Position numbers and translations under genes: made by a program
The notes under the pieces: model-generated
The model's database searches: none
What the model was told of the DNA's origin: nothing
Seen by the model: only the letters and a program-made list of their open reading frames with translations
Shown here: positions 45,786 through 59,415 of the stretch, piece after piece
Layout of the letters: each line of letters begins with the position of its first letter
Position numbering within the stretch: the stretch's first letter is position 1
Source: Rhinolophus ferrumequinum
Taxonomy: Eukaryota; Chordata; Mammalia; Chiroptera; Rhinolophidae
NCBI RefSeq assembly: GCF_004115265.2
Contig: NC_046301.1
Coordinates: 40,326,714 to 40,390,713 of the forward strand
Length of the DNA: 64,000 nucleotides
Reading direction: 5' to 3'

Positions 45786-46018
45786 TAAAAAATTTTTTTT
45801 ATTGGGGAATATTGGGGAACAGTGTGTTTCTCCAGGGCCCATCAGCTCTAAGTCATCCTTCAATCTAGTTGTGGAAGGCACAGCTCAGCTCAAAGTCCAG
45901 TCGCCATTTTCAATCTTACTTGCAGGGGGCACAGCTCACCATCCCATGTGGGAATTGAACTGGAAACCCTGTTGTTCAGAACACACACTCTAACCAACTG
46001 AGCCATCCAGCCACTCCA
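45786..46018 (-). mobile_element. Bat VES-type SINE, antisense
   Basis: Reversed tail ATTGGGGAACAGTGTGTTTC, then CATCCCATGTGGGAATTGAA and CTAACCAACTGAGCCATCC. Flanked by TTTTAATCTTTT/TCTTAATCATTT. Confidence 0.85.
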
Positions 46019-46024
46019 TCTTAA

Positions 46025-46282
46025 TCATTTTTAAGCATACAGTTTTGTGGCATTAAGTATATTCACAATGTTATGCAAACATCACCACCATTTCCAGATC
46101 TTTTTCATCATCCCAAACAGAAGCTCTATACCTATTAAATAACAACTCGCTAGTCCTCTCTTTCCCCAGCCCCTGGAAACCTCTATTCTACTCCTGTCTC
46201 TATGAATTTACTTATTTTGGGTACCTCATGCAAGTGGACTCATACAATACATATCCTTATGTGTACAGTTTATCTCAGCATA
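46025..46282 (-). mobile_element. Old L1 3' UTR, antisense
   Basis: TATATTCACAATGTTATGCA, CCAGCCCCTGGAAACCTCTA and GGGTACCTCATGCAAGTGGA match a reversed older L1 3' region. It ends at the mariner. Confidence 0.65.
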
Positions 46283-47600
46283 CAAGTTCTGATAATTCAG
46301 TTCGCAAGCTTGCCACTGTGCGCTTACATTGGCAGCCCTGTACAAACAGCTCAGTAAGGTTTCATAACCTTGGTATATCAGTGTCTTACAGCTGTGTTCT
46401 GTTCATGTCAACATGTGGCGGTGTCTTGCTGAGTGGTGTTCATTATTATTGTTGCATGTTTTTGTGTGCTATCACGAGAATGTCTGAGCTTGAATTAGAG
46501 CAATGAACAAACATTAAATTTCTTCTTAAACTTGGCAAGAGTGGAAGTGATCAGGGATATGTTAGTCCAAGTTTATGAGGATAATGCCATGAAGAAAATG
46601 GTAATGTACAAATGGATTAAACGTTTTTCTGATGGGAGAGAACACGTCACTATGAAGAGAGGTCAGGGCGGACAGTAATGAGCAGAACTGATGAAAACAT
46701 TGCAAAAATTCATTGAATTGTGTGTCAAAATCATTGACTGAATGTGAGAAGCATAACAGACAAAGTAAATAAACATTGATAGAGAAACAGTTAGAAAAAT
46801 TTTAACTGAAAAGCTTGGCATGAGAAAGGTGTGTGCAAAAATGGTCCCGAAGGAGCTCACCGATGAACAAAAAGCAAAGGAGAGTCAAAGTTTTCCAAGA
46901 CCTTTTGGAGAGGCAAGATGATGTTTTGGGCCATGTTATCACTGGTGATGAAACATGGTGTACCAATACGATCCTGAAACAAAGTATCAAAGTGCATAAT
47001 GGAAGTCAGCCAATTCTCCATGATCAAAAAAGTTCTGTCAGTCCAAATCAAGAGTCAAAACAATGTTACTAAACTTTTTTGATATCAGGGGGATTATTCA
47101 TTATAAATTTGTACCAACTGTAAAAAAGTTAACCAAGTTTACTATTTGGAAGTGCTGAAAAGGCTGCGTGAAAAAGTTAGATGAAAACGACCTGAACTTT
47201 TCACCAACAATTCATAGCTCTTGCATCGTGACAATGCACCAGCTCACACGGCACTGTCTGTGAAGAAGTTTTTAGTCAGTAAACAAAGAACTGTATTGGA
47301 ACACCCTTCCTACTCACCTGATCTGGCCTACAATGACTTCTTTCTTTATCCGAAGATAAAGGAAATATTGAAAGGAAGACATTTTGATGATATTCAGGAC
47401 ATCAAGGGTAATAATACGACAGCTCTGATGGCCATTCCAGAAAAAGACTTCCAAAATTGCTTTCAAAGGTGGACTAGGTGCTGGCATCGGTGCATAGCTT
47501 CCCAAGGGGAGTACATCAAAGGTGACCGTTGTGATATTTAGCAATGAGGTATGTAGCACTTTTTCTAGGATGAGTTTGCAAACTTAATTTTCATGACTTG
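46283..47600 (+). mobile_element. Full-length decayed mariner transposon
   Basis: 1318 bases between TA dinucleotides (46281-46282, 47601-47602), with inverted ends CAAGT.(C/T)TGA.AATT(C/A)AGTT. The transposase is recognisable in pieces on the + strand: VITGDETWC with the first catalytic Asp, HRDNAPAHTAL with the second, and SYSPDLAYNDFFLYPKIKE with the third after 34 residues (D34D, the mariner signature), then GRHFDDIQDIK and a C-terminal GEYIKGD. Several frameshifts and stops make it inactive. A cut-and-paste DNA element. Confidence 0.88.
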
Positions 47601-47602
47601 TA

Positions 47603-49035
47603 TGGTCATTTAATCTATGACAAAAGAGGCAAGAATATACAATGGGGTAAAGACAGTCTATTTAATAAATGGTGTTGGAAAACTGGACATATACATGCAA
47701 AAAATGAAATTGGACCATCTTCTTACACCATATACAGGAACTCAAAATGGATTAAAGACTTAAATGTAAAACCCCAAACCTTAAAACTTCTAGAAGAAAA
47801 CATAGGCAATAAATTCTCTCACATTGCTCTTAGTCATATATATATATATACATATATATACATATACACACACACACACACACACGTGTGTGTGTGTGTA
47901 TTTCCTTGTCAAGGGAAACAGAAATAAATAAATAAATGAGCTACATGAAACTATAAAGCTTTGCACAGCAAAAGAAACCACCAACAAAATGAATGGACAA
48001 GCTACTGAATGGGAGAAGATATTTGCCAACGATACATCTTACAAGGAGTTAATACCCCCAATTTATAAAAACTCAAACCATCAACACCAAAAAAACAATC
48101 CCATTCAAAAAATGGGCAGAGGACCTGAATAGACATGTCTTTGAAAAGGACATACACATGCCCAACAGATATATGTAAAATGCTCAACATCACTAATCAT
48201 CAGAGAAATGCAAATTAAAACCACAATGAGATATCACCTCACGCTTTTGAGAATGGCTATCATCAATTAATGAACAAACATTTATAGAGAAAAGGAAACC
48301 TTTGTGCATTGTTGATGAGATTGCAAATTGGTGCAGTCACTATGGAAAATTAAAAATAGAATGACCGTATGACCCAGCAGTTCCACTTCTGAGTATTTAT
48401 CAAAAAAAAAAATCCAAGACACTAATTCTAAAAGATATATGCACCCTTATGTTCACTGCAGCACTATTTACAATAGCCAATATATGGAAGCAACTCAAGT
48501 GTCCATCAATGGACGATTGATAAAAAAGAAGTGGTGTATATACACCATGGAATATTACTTGGCCATAAAAAATGAAATGTTACCATTTTCGACAACAGAG
48601 ATTGACCTAGAGGGTATTATGGTAAGTGAAATAAGTCAGACTGGGAAAGACAAATAGCATATGATCTCACATGTGGAATCAAAGAACAAAATAAACAAAC
48701 AAACAAAATAGAAACAGACTCACAGACACAGAGAAGAAAGTGATGGTTGTCAGAGAGGAGGGCAGTTGGGTAGCTGGGTGAGAAAGGTGAAGCAATTAAA
48801 AAATATAAAATGGTAGTTACAAAATAGTTACTAGGATGTAAAGTACAGGAAGAGAATATAGTCAATAATGTTGCAACAACTGTGTATAGTGCCAGGTGGG
48901 TACTGGATTAATTGAGGGGATCACTGTATAAATTATGTAAATGTTTAACCAGTATGTTGTACACCTGAAACTAATGTAAAATAATGTTGAATGTCAACTG
49001 TAACTGTAAAATATAAATAATTTTAAAAATTAATG
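47603..49035 (+). mobile_element. L1 3' part, sense
   Basis: ORF2 end (CTATGACAAAAGAGGCAAGA, GCACAGCAAAAGAAACCACC, CCATTCAAAAAATGGGCAGA, GGCTATCATCAATTAATG, CACCATGGAATATTACTTGG) and 3' UTR to TAAATAATTTTAAAAATT. A (TA)n(CA)n(GT)n microsatellite lies at about 47835-47901. Frames are broken. Confidence 0.85.
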
Positions 49036-50045
49036 GAATTAATTACCAAGGAGAAGGTTGATAGATTGGACATTAAAAATATAAAATGCTTTTGTGTCTG
49101 AGCATCATAATAAATAGGCAAGTTTGAGATTTGATAATGGTTGTTTACATTTTTATGTAAGTAAAATTGTTAATGTCTTTAAAACTAATATTGAAAACAT
49201 CAATATTAAAATGAGCAAAGCTTATGAACATCTAATTCATTGGAGAACAGAGAAAATGTTTAGACCTATCAATAATCAAAAAGGTTGAAAACAAAATATA
49301 TTAAGATGCTATTTCCATATAATAAGTCAGTAAGAATTTTGAAACATAGTGATCCCCCTTTCTGGCCATAAAATAGTAAACAACACACTCTTAATCTACT
49401 GTATAGAATATAACTAATACATAATTTCAGGATATAAATATTTTTCTAACTGTACATACAGGGGAAAAGTAGGAAGGAAAGAGACAAAATAATAATGATG
49501 GTTATTTTTAAATAGAGAAATTAAGACTAAATATGATTTTTACTTTTATTCTAAATGTTTTTTGTTTCCTAATTTTCATGAATGAATATTTTTATTCTAT
49601 CATCATAAAAATTTAGTTTGTAAAAAAGTTATAAGTCTAAAGTTAAGAAAAGATAAGAAAAAATAATCAAGGTAAAAATAGAAATCCGTGAATTAAAAAC
49701 TAAAGTCATTTAACTATGTGGCTATTTAAAAACTAACAGCCAGTGTGAAACAAAGGCCTAGCAAATTTTGGTTTAGAAAAAAAATAGACAGTAAATACAC
49801 ATAGATAAATTAAAATGAGGAAAGATAATAGTCTCATCTAATCTTTAAAATTCCCTCTAGATATATTATTATATCTAAGTTAAAATGTGAAAATCTCAAA
49901 AATTCACACTTTTTTTCCTCTCAGACATTGTAAATTTTATAACTGATAAAGGAATTAGGAATGAATTAATAATATAGGAAGAAAGTACAAAGTTCTTTAA
50001 AAATATATTTTTATTTCTGTAGCGAGACAGTACTGTGTTTTCAAA
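49036..50045. other. AT-rich intergenic DNA
   Basis: Very AT-rich, no open frame of note and no repeat I can name. Confidence 0.4.
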
Positions 50046-50545
50046 TTTTCAATGTTATTCAGCCATGAGAAAAAAGAAACCCCTGCCATTTACAGCAACA
50101 CGGATGGACCTTGAGGTCATATGGTGAGTGAAATAAGTCAAAGATAAATATTGTATGATCTCCCTTATATATGGAATCTTAAAAAACTCACAGAAACAGA
50201 GAGTACAGTGGTGGTTACCAGAGGTTGGTAATTGTGGTGTTGGGGATTGGGAAATGTTACTAAAGGGCACAAATTTCCAGCTATAAGATGAATAAATTTT
50301 GGGGATCTAATGTATAGCAGATGACTTTAGTTAATAATACTGTATTATATACTTGAAAGTTGCTAAGAGACTACATCTTAAGTTTTCTCACCAAAAAAAG
50401 GTAATTATATAAGAGAAAATGGATGTGCTAACTAACCTTATTGTGGTAATCCTTTCTCAACATACATATATGTGTATCACATCATATTGTACACCTGAGT
50501 CTTATCCAATGTTGTGTCAATTATATCTCAACAAAACTGTAAAAA
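50046..50545 (+). mobile_element. L1 3' end, sense
   Basis: TTATTCAGCCATGAGAAAAA, CCATTTACAGCAACACGGAT, GGTGGTTACCAGAGGTTGG and CAATTATATCTCAACAAAAC. Confidence 0.8.
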
Positions 50546-50639
50546 ATAACTTTAAAATTGATTATAGATCACATAAAAGGATGAATTTTCATAGTATTTT
50601 TTATTCTCGCCAGAGCAATGCTTTCAACTTACACATCTG

Positions 50640-51045
50640 ATCAACTCACTCCATTACCACCAGGATCAACAAGTCATATATACTCTCACAGGCTTCCAGT
50701 GGCTCTTGGGAGAGATGTCAGTATATTTACCATTGCCCACAAGGCATTGCATAAAATTCTGGCTCTTCTCTCAGTATGGAATGCTTTTTCATTTTTTTCT
50801 ACCACTAACTCAACTCATACTCATCACTTACCTCTATAAGGTACCTTTCCCACCACCCACTTCCCAGTCACCCACAGTTTTCCTTCTTTGCCCCTACTGC
50901 AGTTTAAGGAGTTATTAAATTTATATCTGCCTCTCCATCATGGTAAATATAAACTTCATGTAGTCAGGGACTGCTTCATTTTTGTTCACCATCATATTTC
51001 CTTGACCTCACACAGTAGGTGCTCAATAAATACTCACCAACTAGT
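50640..51045 (+). repeat. L2 fragment
   Basis: CAGGCTTCCAGTGGCTCTTG in the middle and AGGTGCTCAATAAATACTCAC at the 3' end point to an old LINE-2 copy. Confidence 0.5.
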
Positions 51046-51126
51046 AAATGAAACAAGGGTTAAAGCCTTCAAATAAAATATGAAACAAAATAATTAACAA
51101 CTAACATCAAGAATAAATAGAGTTGG

Positions 51127-51556
51127 GCGGCCGGATGGCTCAGTTGGTTAGAGCGTGAGCTCTGAGCAACAGGGTTGCTGGTTCAATTTCCCCATGGGCC
51201 AGTGAGCTGCACCCTCTGCAACTAGAGTGAAGACAATGAGCTGAAACTGAACTGCTGCTGAGCTCCCAGGCAGCCAGATGGCTCAGTTGGTTAGAGCACA
51301 TGCTCTCAACAACAAGGTTGCTGGTTCGACTCCCACAAGGGATGGTGGGCTGTGCCCTGCCCCCCACAAATATATTGAAAATGGTGACTGGACTTGCAGA
51401 TGAGCTGCACCCTCCACAACTAATATTGAAAGGACAACAACTTGACTTGGAGCTGATGGGTCCTGGGAAAAACACACTGTTCCCCAATAAAGTCCTGGAA
51501 ATACACACTGTTCCCCAATAAAGTCCTGTTCCCCTTCCCCAATAAAAATCTTAAAA
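51127..51556 (+). mobile_element. Bat SINE with two tRNA-like heads
   Basis: CGGCCGGATGGCTCAGTTGG, then a second head CAGCCAGATGGCTCAGTTGG and a doubled tail (ACACTGTTCCCCAATAAAG twice) before poly-A. Flanked by ATAGAGTTG on both sides. Confidence 0.88.
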
Positions 51557-51559
51557 AAA

Positions 51560-52165
51560 AAAAAGAATAGAGTTGCAAAATATAACATCAAATAATAAGT
51601 GCATTTGTCTGTATCGTCAAAGTAAAAATTGCACTAGATCAAGTGAAACAACAAGGAAGCTTTATTTAAGACTATTGCAATATGGGAGAGAGACTGAACT
51701 CAACTGATGAAATATAAAGCACGAGGGTTTTTAGGTACTGGAATGAGCTAGTGCAAAAGTACTGGAGGATGTTGGTGGGGGAAGATGATCAATGGGATGT
51801 GTCAAGAACATTGAGTTATTCTTCAGTTTGCAAATGTTTTTCTCTATGATTAAGCATTCTGTATTTGCTAATTGGTGCCCGTCAAAGTTAGGTTTCTCCC
51901 CTCCCACAGAGGTTGGGAGATACGAGTGGGAGTGTTATCTTCTTTGATGCTTACATTTCAAAGAGATGGTGTCCAGATCATTGAAAAAGGCAGGTCGTGT
52001 GTTGTAAAAATGGCTAGATTGGGAAAAGATTTACATGTATTTCAAAGGGAGGAGAAACAATTTACAATCACAAGTTTTCTAAAATAAATTCTCTAAGAAA
52101 AGAGAAGTCAGGGGCCTATGGTGGAAGAATCCTGTCTAAAGTTTAGTCAAGCTGAAGAAAATGGA
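51560..52165. other. Intergenic, possibly an old LTR on the other strand
   Basis: GGAAGCTTTATTTAAGAC and GTTTTTCTCTATGATTAAGC look repeat-like, but I cannot assign a family or set ends. No gene. Confidence 0.25.
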
Positions 52166-52171
52166 AAGGTC

Positions 52172-52605
52172 ATCTTTTTTAAAAATTGAGATATAATTGC
52201 CACATAACTTTATATTGCTTGGGATTTATGACATAATGATTTGATATTTGTTTATATTGTTAAATTATCACCATAATAAATCTAGTGAAGGGATGGAAGG
52301 AAGAACTGATGTAACTACATCAGGAAAGTGATGTAACTACATCACCACAAATTTTTCTTCTTGTGATGAGAACTTTTAACACCTACTTTCTTGGCAACTT
52401 TCACATACAATACAGTCTTATTAACTATAGTTACCATGATGTATATTACATCACCACGACTTATTTATTTTATAACTAGGAGTTTGTATCTTTTGATCAC
52501 CTTCACGCATTTGCCCATTCTCACCTCTGACAACCACCAATCTGTTCTCTGTATTTATGAGTTTATTTTTTATTTTTTCATTTCTTTGTTTTACGGCCTT
52601 CTTGA
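52172..52605 (-). mobile_element. L1 3' UTR, antisense
   Basis: AAATTGAGATATAATTGCCA, ACTATAGTTACCATGATGTA and TGACAACCACCAATCTGTTC are reversed L1 3' UTR words. Confidence 0.75.
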
Positions 52606-53114
52606 TCCGTATGTTAAATGATAATATATTGTGGGCCAGTGATTCTTTTCCCAGGAATTTAATCATGCTCCAACTTTAGGGAATCCATTTAAATTAATTT
52701 ATTACATAAATATTTCACATCAAAAGATGGCAAGTTCAATAGGAATAAAAATGTATTTAATAACTTTTATCAGCCAGCCATTGCTGCAAATGGTGGTATA
52801 TACATGTGGTGGTGGTGGTGGGGGTGGGTGGGATGCAGACTCTCAAAGTAAAAATGAAGATGTATTTTTCAAGTGATAAATAATATTGATTTTTAAATAA
52901 GAGCTAATGTTCAATTGAACATGGAAGCATCAAGAAACGACAATTAATGAACATACAAGAATTGCTATTAACTACGTATTTAACATCATTCTGATAATTC
53001 AAACAGACGTAAAAGATGGGAAAAAGGGGGAATACAAACATTGTAAAGTAAAAAACAAATGGATTTTTAAATATTTTAGCCATTTGTAATATTCACCTCA
53101 ATTGCTTATTACAC

Positions 53115-53262
53115 CCGGGTGTCTGGGCCTGACCCTGGAGTTTCTGAGTTAGTAGATCTGAGATGCAGATTAAGAATTTTCATGCCTAACAAACTCACAG
53201 GTGATGTGATGCTGCAGGTCTAGAGATAACACTTTGAGAAACACTGCTCTTTTTTGTTTCCT
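53115..53262 (+). repeat. MER5-type hAT fragment
   Basis: GGAGTTTCTGAGTTAGTAGA, AACTCACAGGTGATGTGATG and CACTTTGAGAAACACTGCTC follow the MER5 family pattern. Confidence 0.6.
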
Positions 53263-55365
53263 AGAGACTCTGACTTAATAAATTTTCCTTCCGCTGTTGT
53301 TATCTCCTCTCCTCTACCCCACACCTAAGCTTTACGAGGATACAGTGGCTCTTTTAGATGGTGTCAGGGAAAACTCTGATTGCCCAAGCTTTCTCCCCTA
53401 TAGTAACTTTGCCCCAGCAAGTACAGGAAGCTACTTCAGGCACGGGCTTCTATCCTGTATGTCTGGGAGGCCCAAGAGAGTTTGCCTTGGGAACACTGGA
53501 AGGTTATTTAAAGTTTCTGAGATCTTGGGGACTAAATTCTCAGACTGCCTCATTAAATAAATTGTACTACTGGCATTCTACTCTTTAAACAATTAAGCTC
53601 CCTTGGGGTAGAAGGAGAATAATAGAAGCAAAGCTTTCTGCCATTTCTATTTCTCTGAAGATAGCTGTGAAGATAGGAAAATTTATTTCTTCAAATTATT
53701 TCTTCTTTTTATCTTGTGCATTTAAACAGTTGCAGTCAACAAAATAATTCTCCTGGAGATTAATGAAGTTCCCTTATTCTCCTTCAAAGACGTCTCCTAG
53801 GGCTTCTTTAGATAACTTCCCTTCTCCTTGCTTCACCTTCATGAAGTTTAATTTCAAAGCTAGGAGTTTAACTCCCTGAGGAATGTGTTATTGTTACAAA
53901 CAGCCTAATATCAATGACCCTCAGAATCTCATTGTAACAAAATGAAAATGCATGAGAAAGGTCCCTATTTAAAGAAAGAGAATATGCCATTAGTGTCAGC
54001 GTCACTGAAAAAGCAAGCATTTTGAAGAATAAAAATATCACTTAGAATTTATTGGGCACATAAGGTCATTGCAGACCTCAGGGAGAGTAATGGAGGTAGA
54101 AAGACTCCAGATGAGCTGACTGAAGAGTGAGTGAGCAGTGGGGAAACAAAAATAACAAATACAGACCAAATCTCCAAAAGTATGCAGCAATACTGAAAGG
54201 GGAGTGTGGGTCTAGGAGTGAGTTTCATTTTTAGTGAAATGTGAAACATTCCCAAGATTTGGACATGATAACACCACAGACATTGGAATGTACAAGATAA
54301 TGAAAAGATAAGTGAATGTGTAAATTCCCTCAAAAGTTAGGAAGGGATGGGATTCAAATTTCTGGTGGGCGGTATTAAGAAGCAGTCATTAATAAAATAT
54401 TATACGAATAATTACTTAATTATAAAGGTTGTTGACATAAGAATGTCTGAAACTTGTAGAGAATTTTTCCTAAGAGTTTATTTGAGCCAAACTAATAACA
54501 ATTGCTGGGAAACAAGATCTCAAAACTGCTCCAGAGAATTCAAAGTTTTGCAGTTCCTTTTATATACTTGGAATTAAGGAGGGAATATAAGGAAGATTTT
54601 TATGAAAATGGTAGAAAGCAAGGTGGGTGATTCTCTATGATTGGATCACAGGACAGTTAACAAGATGTTGTGCTTCCTTGAGGCTGGTTATGCCTCCAAG
54701 GCATAGCCTCTGGCATTTCAAAGGTGTGTTAACCTCTGTGCACAAGAACAACGGACAGAGCTCACTGTAGGCAAAAATAAACCTTTCACTAAAGAAGTTA
54801 TAGGGCTGGGCGTGACTATCCACCATGACCTGCCCAGTTAGGAATTTATGATCAGATCACCCTGTGAGGTTACTATTGGTCACTGATTTGTTACAGAGCC
54901 CCCTTTTCAATCACGGATGACATAGTATCCACTCAGGGCATAGATCCGATGGGGGCCATATACTCGTATGTCCTTAAAAGGTGAAATCACTCCTGGATGA
55001 GGACCATGACTGAGAAGAATCAAGGAAAGGAAAATACAGAAAAAAAACAAAGTGTCAGGAAGACCCTGGTTTTCTTACGGCCCACACAGAATGAACCTAA
55101 AACAGTCAAGAGAGCCCTTGCATGAAGAAGGAGGGCTTAGGGCTGAAATAGAAGCACCAATGCCATTTTATGTATAAACAAATGAACAAATTTTAGTGAC
55201 CTCAATGGTCTATCCTCCATCTATGTATCCAACCTTACTTCTAATAACTCAGCCATAGTGCCATATATCTTCCTTATTGTCATATTCTTGAATGTCACCC
55301 AAACTTATTGTTCAATTACATTTCTACCTATTATTTTTTATTCAACATTCAAGCATATTCTCCTA
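53263..55365. other. Intergenic, no gene recognised
   Basis: No coding region supported. The part 54430-54900 (GAACTTAT.. to GTCACTGATTTGTTACAGAG) has an LTR-like look but no clean ends were found. Confidence 0.3.
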
Positions 55366-55503
55366 TTAGCAGTTTTTCCTGTTACTAAGTATTGGTGAAG
55401 ATGTGCAAAATTTGGAACCTTCATGAATTCATTGTGGGAATGCACATTGGTGTAGTCACTTTGGAACATAGTTTGACAGTTTCTTAAAAAGGTAAACATA
55501 AAT

Positions 55504-55786
55504 CGGGCTGGACTGGTGGCTCAGACAATTGGAGCTCCATGCTCCTAACTCCGAAGGCTGCCGGTTCGATTTCCACATGGGCCAGTGGGCTCTCAACCAC
55601 AAGGTTGCCGGTTCCTCGACTCCCCCAAGGGATGTTGGGCTGTGCCCCCTGCAACTAACAACGGCAACTGGACCTGGAGCTGAGCTGCGCCCTCCACAAC
55701 TAAGATTGATAGGACAACAACTTGACTTGGAAAAAGTCCTGGAAGTACACACTGTTCCCCTTCCCCAATAAAATATTTTTTTAAAA
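55504..55786 (+). mobile_element. Bat RHIN-type SINE, sense
   Basis: GGGCTGGACTGGTGGCTCAG, CTCCTAACTCCGAAGGCTGC, CAACCACAAGGTTGCCGG, GGACCTGGAGCTGAGCTGC and GTACACACTGTTCCCCTTCC. Flanked by TAAACATAAAT. This is the form I associate with rhinolophoid bats. Confidence 0.9.
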
Positions 55787-55993
55787 AGTTAAACATAAAT
55801 TTATCATACAACCCAGTAATTGCATTCAAAGTTATCTACCCAAAAGAGGTGAAAATGTGTATCAACATAAAGACACTTGCACAAATGTTCATAGCAGCAT
55901 TATTTATAATATCTCCAAACTGGAAATAACTAAATGTTTATCAATTGTAAATGGATAAGCGAAATGTGGTGTGTGTGTGTGTGTGTGTGTGTG

Positions 55994-56042
55994 TATTCTA
56001 ATATATACATATATATGTTATATATATGTATATATTAGAATA
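55994..56042. repeat. AT-rich perfect palindrome inside an L1
   Basis: Arms of about 23 bases (TATTCTAATATATACATATA and its complement) directly after a (GT)n run. Confidence 0.85.
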
Positions 56043-56409
56043 CTATTCTGCAATTGAAAGAAATAAAATATTGATATATACTTCCACATGGATAATTCTA
56101 AAAAACATACACTAAGTAGAAGAAGCCAGATACAAAACACCACATATTTTGTGATTCCATTTATATATAATATCTAGAAAACACAAATTATACAGACAGA
56201 AAGTGATCAGTGGTTTCCTAGGGCTGAGGTGGGGGTGGGAGTGAACAGCAATGGGCAAAGGGTACTTTTTGAGGTGACAGCAATATTCTAAAACTGGATT
56301 TTGTTAATGATCGTGTAACTCTATAAATAATTACTAAGACCATTTAACTTACTCAATTTCATGTATGTAAATTATATCTCAATAAAAATGTTAAAAAATA
56401 AAATTTTAA

Positions 56410-56760
<351 letters not shown>

Positions 56761-57993
56761 TTTAAAAATTGAAGTTAATTGGGTGACAATGATTAGTAAA
56801 AACATTACAAGTAAACTTATATAGGTTTCAAGTGTACAATTCTGTAATACATCATCTATATATCGCTTGCGTGTTCACCACCCAGAGTTAGTTCTCCTTC
56901 CATCACCATATATTTGACCCCATTTACCCTCATCTACCACGCCCCTCCCACTTTACCCTCTGGTAACCACTAAACTATTGTCTCTGTCTATGAGTTCTTG
57001 TTTCTGTATTTGTCTGGTTCTTTTTTTGCTTTCAGTTTTATATCCTACATATCAATAAAACCATATGGTTCTCAACTTTTTCTGTCTAAATTATTTTGCT
57101 TAGCATAATCTCAAGATCCATCCACGTTGTTGCAAGTGGCACTATTTCATCTAATCTTATGGACCTTGGGTTCAAAGAGGATTTTATGAATTTAACATCA
57201 CAGGCAAGGGAAGTAAGAGCTAAATTAAATGAGTGGGACTACATAAAAAAGATTCTGCACAGCAAAAAAAACCATCAACAAACTAAAGAGACAACAAACT
57301 GAATGGAAGAAGCTTTTTGCAAACAATGCCTCCGATAAGGGGCTGATATCCAAAATATATAAAGAAGTCATACAACTCAACAACAAAAAAACAAACAACC
57401 CAATTAAAAAATGGGCAGAGGAACTGAATAGACATTTCTCTCTCTCTTTTTTAATTTAAAGTTTATTGGGATGACAATTGTTAGCAAAATTACATAGATT
57501 TCAGGTGTACAATTCTGTAATGCATCATCTATCTATCACATTTCTCTAAAGAGGACATACAGATGGTCAATAGACATCAGAAAAGATGCACAACATCACT
57601 AATCATTAGAGAAATGCAAATCAAAACCACAATGAGATGTCACCTCACCCCAGTCAGAATGGCTGTCATCAACAAGACAAATAGTAACAAGTGTTGGAGA
57701 GGCTGTGGAGAAAAAGGAACCCTCATACACTGTTGGTGGAAATGCAGACTAGTGCAGCTGCTATGGAAGGCAGCGTGGAGGTTGCTCAAAAAATTAAGAA
57801 TAGAATTACCATAGACCCAGTAATCCCTCTCCTGGGTATCTATCCAAAAAATTTGAAAACATTTACTAATAAAGATATATGTGCTCTGATGTTCATTGCA
57901 GCATTATTCACGGTGGCCAAGACATGGAACCAACCAAAGAGTCCTTTGATAGGTGATTGGATAAAGAAGATGTGGTACATATACACAATGGAA
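56761..57993 (-). mobile_element. Twin-primed L1 (5' part inverted)
   Basis: 56762-57152 is the L1 3' end in antisense; 57153-57993 is ORF2 in sense. In L1 coordinates the sense part ends (ACACAATGGAA) about 20 bases before the antisense part begins (AGATGAAATAGTGCC), so they belong to one insertion on the - strand with an inverted 5' piece. A smaller L1 end is nested at 57441-57537. Confidence 0.75.
57441..57537 (-). mobile_element. 97-base L1 3' end nested in another L1
   Basis: AAAGTTTATTGGGATGACAA to ATGCATCATCTATC, with the 9-base duplication ACATTTCTC on both sides (57432-57440 and 57538-57546). Confidence 0.85.
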
Positions 57994-59410
57994 GGTTTAT
58001 CTTTTTTGAAGAAATGGTTCTACAGCCAGAATAAAACATGGTGAGAACATGTGTAAGAAGGAGCAATTTAAGGGAAAATGATGATATGATGGAACCACAG
58101 AGCTTAACTATGAATAAGTTGCTAGAATAGGACTGTAAATAATATTTCTGAAGACTTCTGGACTAATAAGAACATGGAATGAAATATTGTTTCCCTATAT
58201 CAAGCAGCAGTGAACATGGGAGATATTTCAGTAAATATTGACTGATTGAAACCTGGCATCACTACACAAAAATATGGATACAAACTATAAAAATTTTTTT
58301 ATTATGCTTCTGAAAATCATGGTGCAGCCACACCTGGGAGACAACATCCAGTCCTGATTGCTATATATCAAGGAAATTGTAATTCAAGTGATGAAGGACC
58401 ACACCATGGTGAGGGGGAAATTGATAGAATCAAAATTCATAAAATTACAAATGCTGTGTATGTGGGGAAGATGGAAGATGGATTTGTATATCCATACTAG
58501 AATAATAGGCTTAGAGATATGCCTATTAAGTAACACATTAATTATTTTAAGACAAAAAAAAAAAAGAAAACTTTTACCTTTGTTTTCACAGGCTCTGCCA
58601 CACACCAATGTCATTATATTCACAACTCTGCTTTGCAATCTTTTGTATTTCTCTGGTTCCCTCCTCAATTTGTACAGAATAAACAACAAATACACATTGA
58701 ATTAAACTAAATGGAATCAAGGTGAATTGAAGCCATATCAAATAAGTCTTTCCTCTGTAACAAATTATGGTTTTGAGTAATTTTATAGTCCTTACTATGT
58801 CCCCAATAATTAATTTGTTCTTTCTCCAAAGTCCCTAATTCTTTTCATGTTATTGTCTTAATACATCGCATTGCTATCATCTGTATTAGTTTTTGTTCCC
58901 ACAGAAGTGAATGCTGAGCCAAGGATTCATGTGTAATCACTTTATTGGAAGGAGCGAGGAATATGGATGGGAGAGAGAAGTGATACACGGAAGAAAATAT
59001 ATCAAATAAAGCTTGCATTATGTCAGCTACCACTGTGAATGAACAAAGTTTTTAACCTGTGGGGAAATTCTGGAAATGGTACAAAATCTAAATCTCAGCA
59101 TTATCCTAGCTAATGAATGAAAGACATGGTATACCCCACACCTCTCCATCAAGGGCTGTCTCTGATGGGACATAATTCCCTGTCATATCTGCCACCACAT
59201 ATTGGGCAAAGTAGGTTCCTACTGGTGCCGGGCAATCATGCAGTGGAGATGGTGAGAGGGTGCCAGGGAGGCATGTACTACTCCATCCTTTCTTGTAGAC
59301 TCAATTCTACCAACAATCTCCCGAAGAAGTGAATTAAGTTCTAAACACATTCTACAAATGCACCCCCAGAGAATCCCAGATAAAAATTAAATCACATGAG
59401 AAAACAACTC
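57994..59410. other. Intergenic, no gene recognised
   Basis: Some open stretches (for example 58358-58705) lack any known motif. The segment 58880-59330 resembles an old interspersed repeat but was not assigned. Confidence 0.3.
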
Positions 59411-59415
59411 TCTTA

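Noticed and set aside
46025-47700. Opposed L1 pieces on both sides of the mariner as another twin-primed L1
   Set aside because: The left piece is an older L1 3' UTR in antisense and the right piece is ORF2 of a different L1; they do not meet in L1 coordinates.
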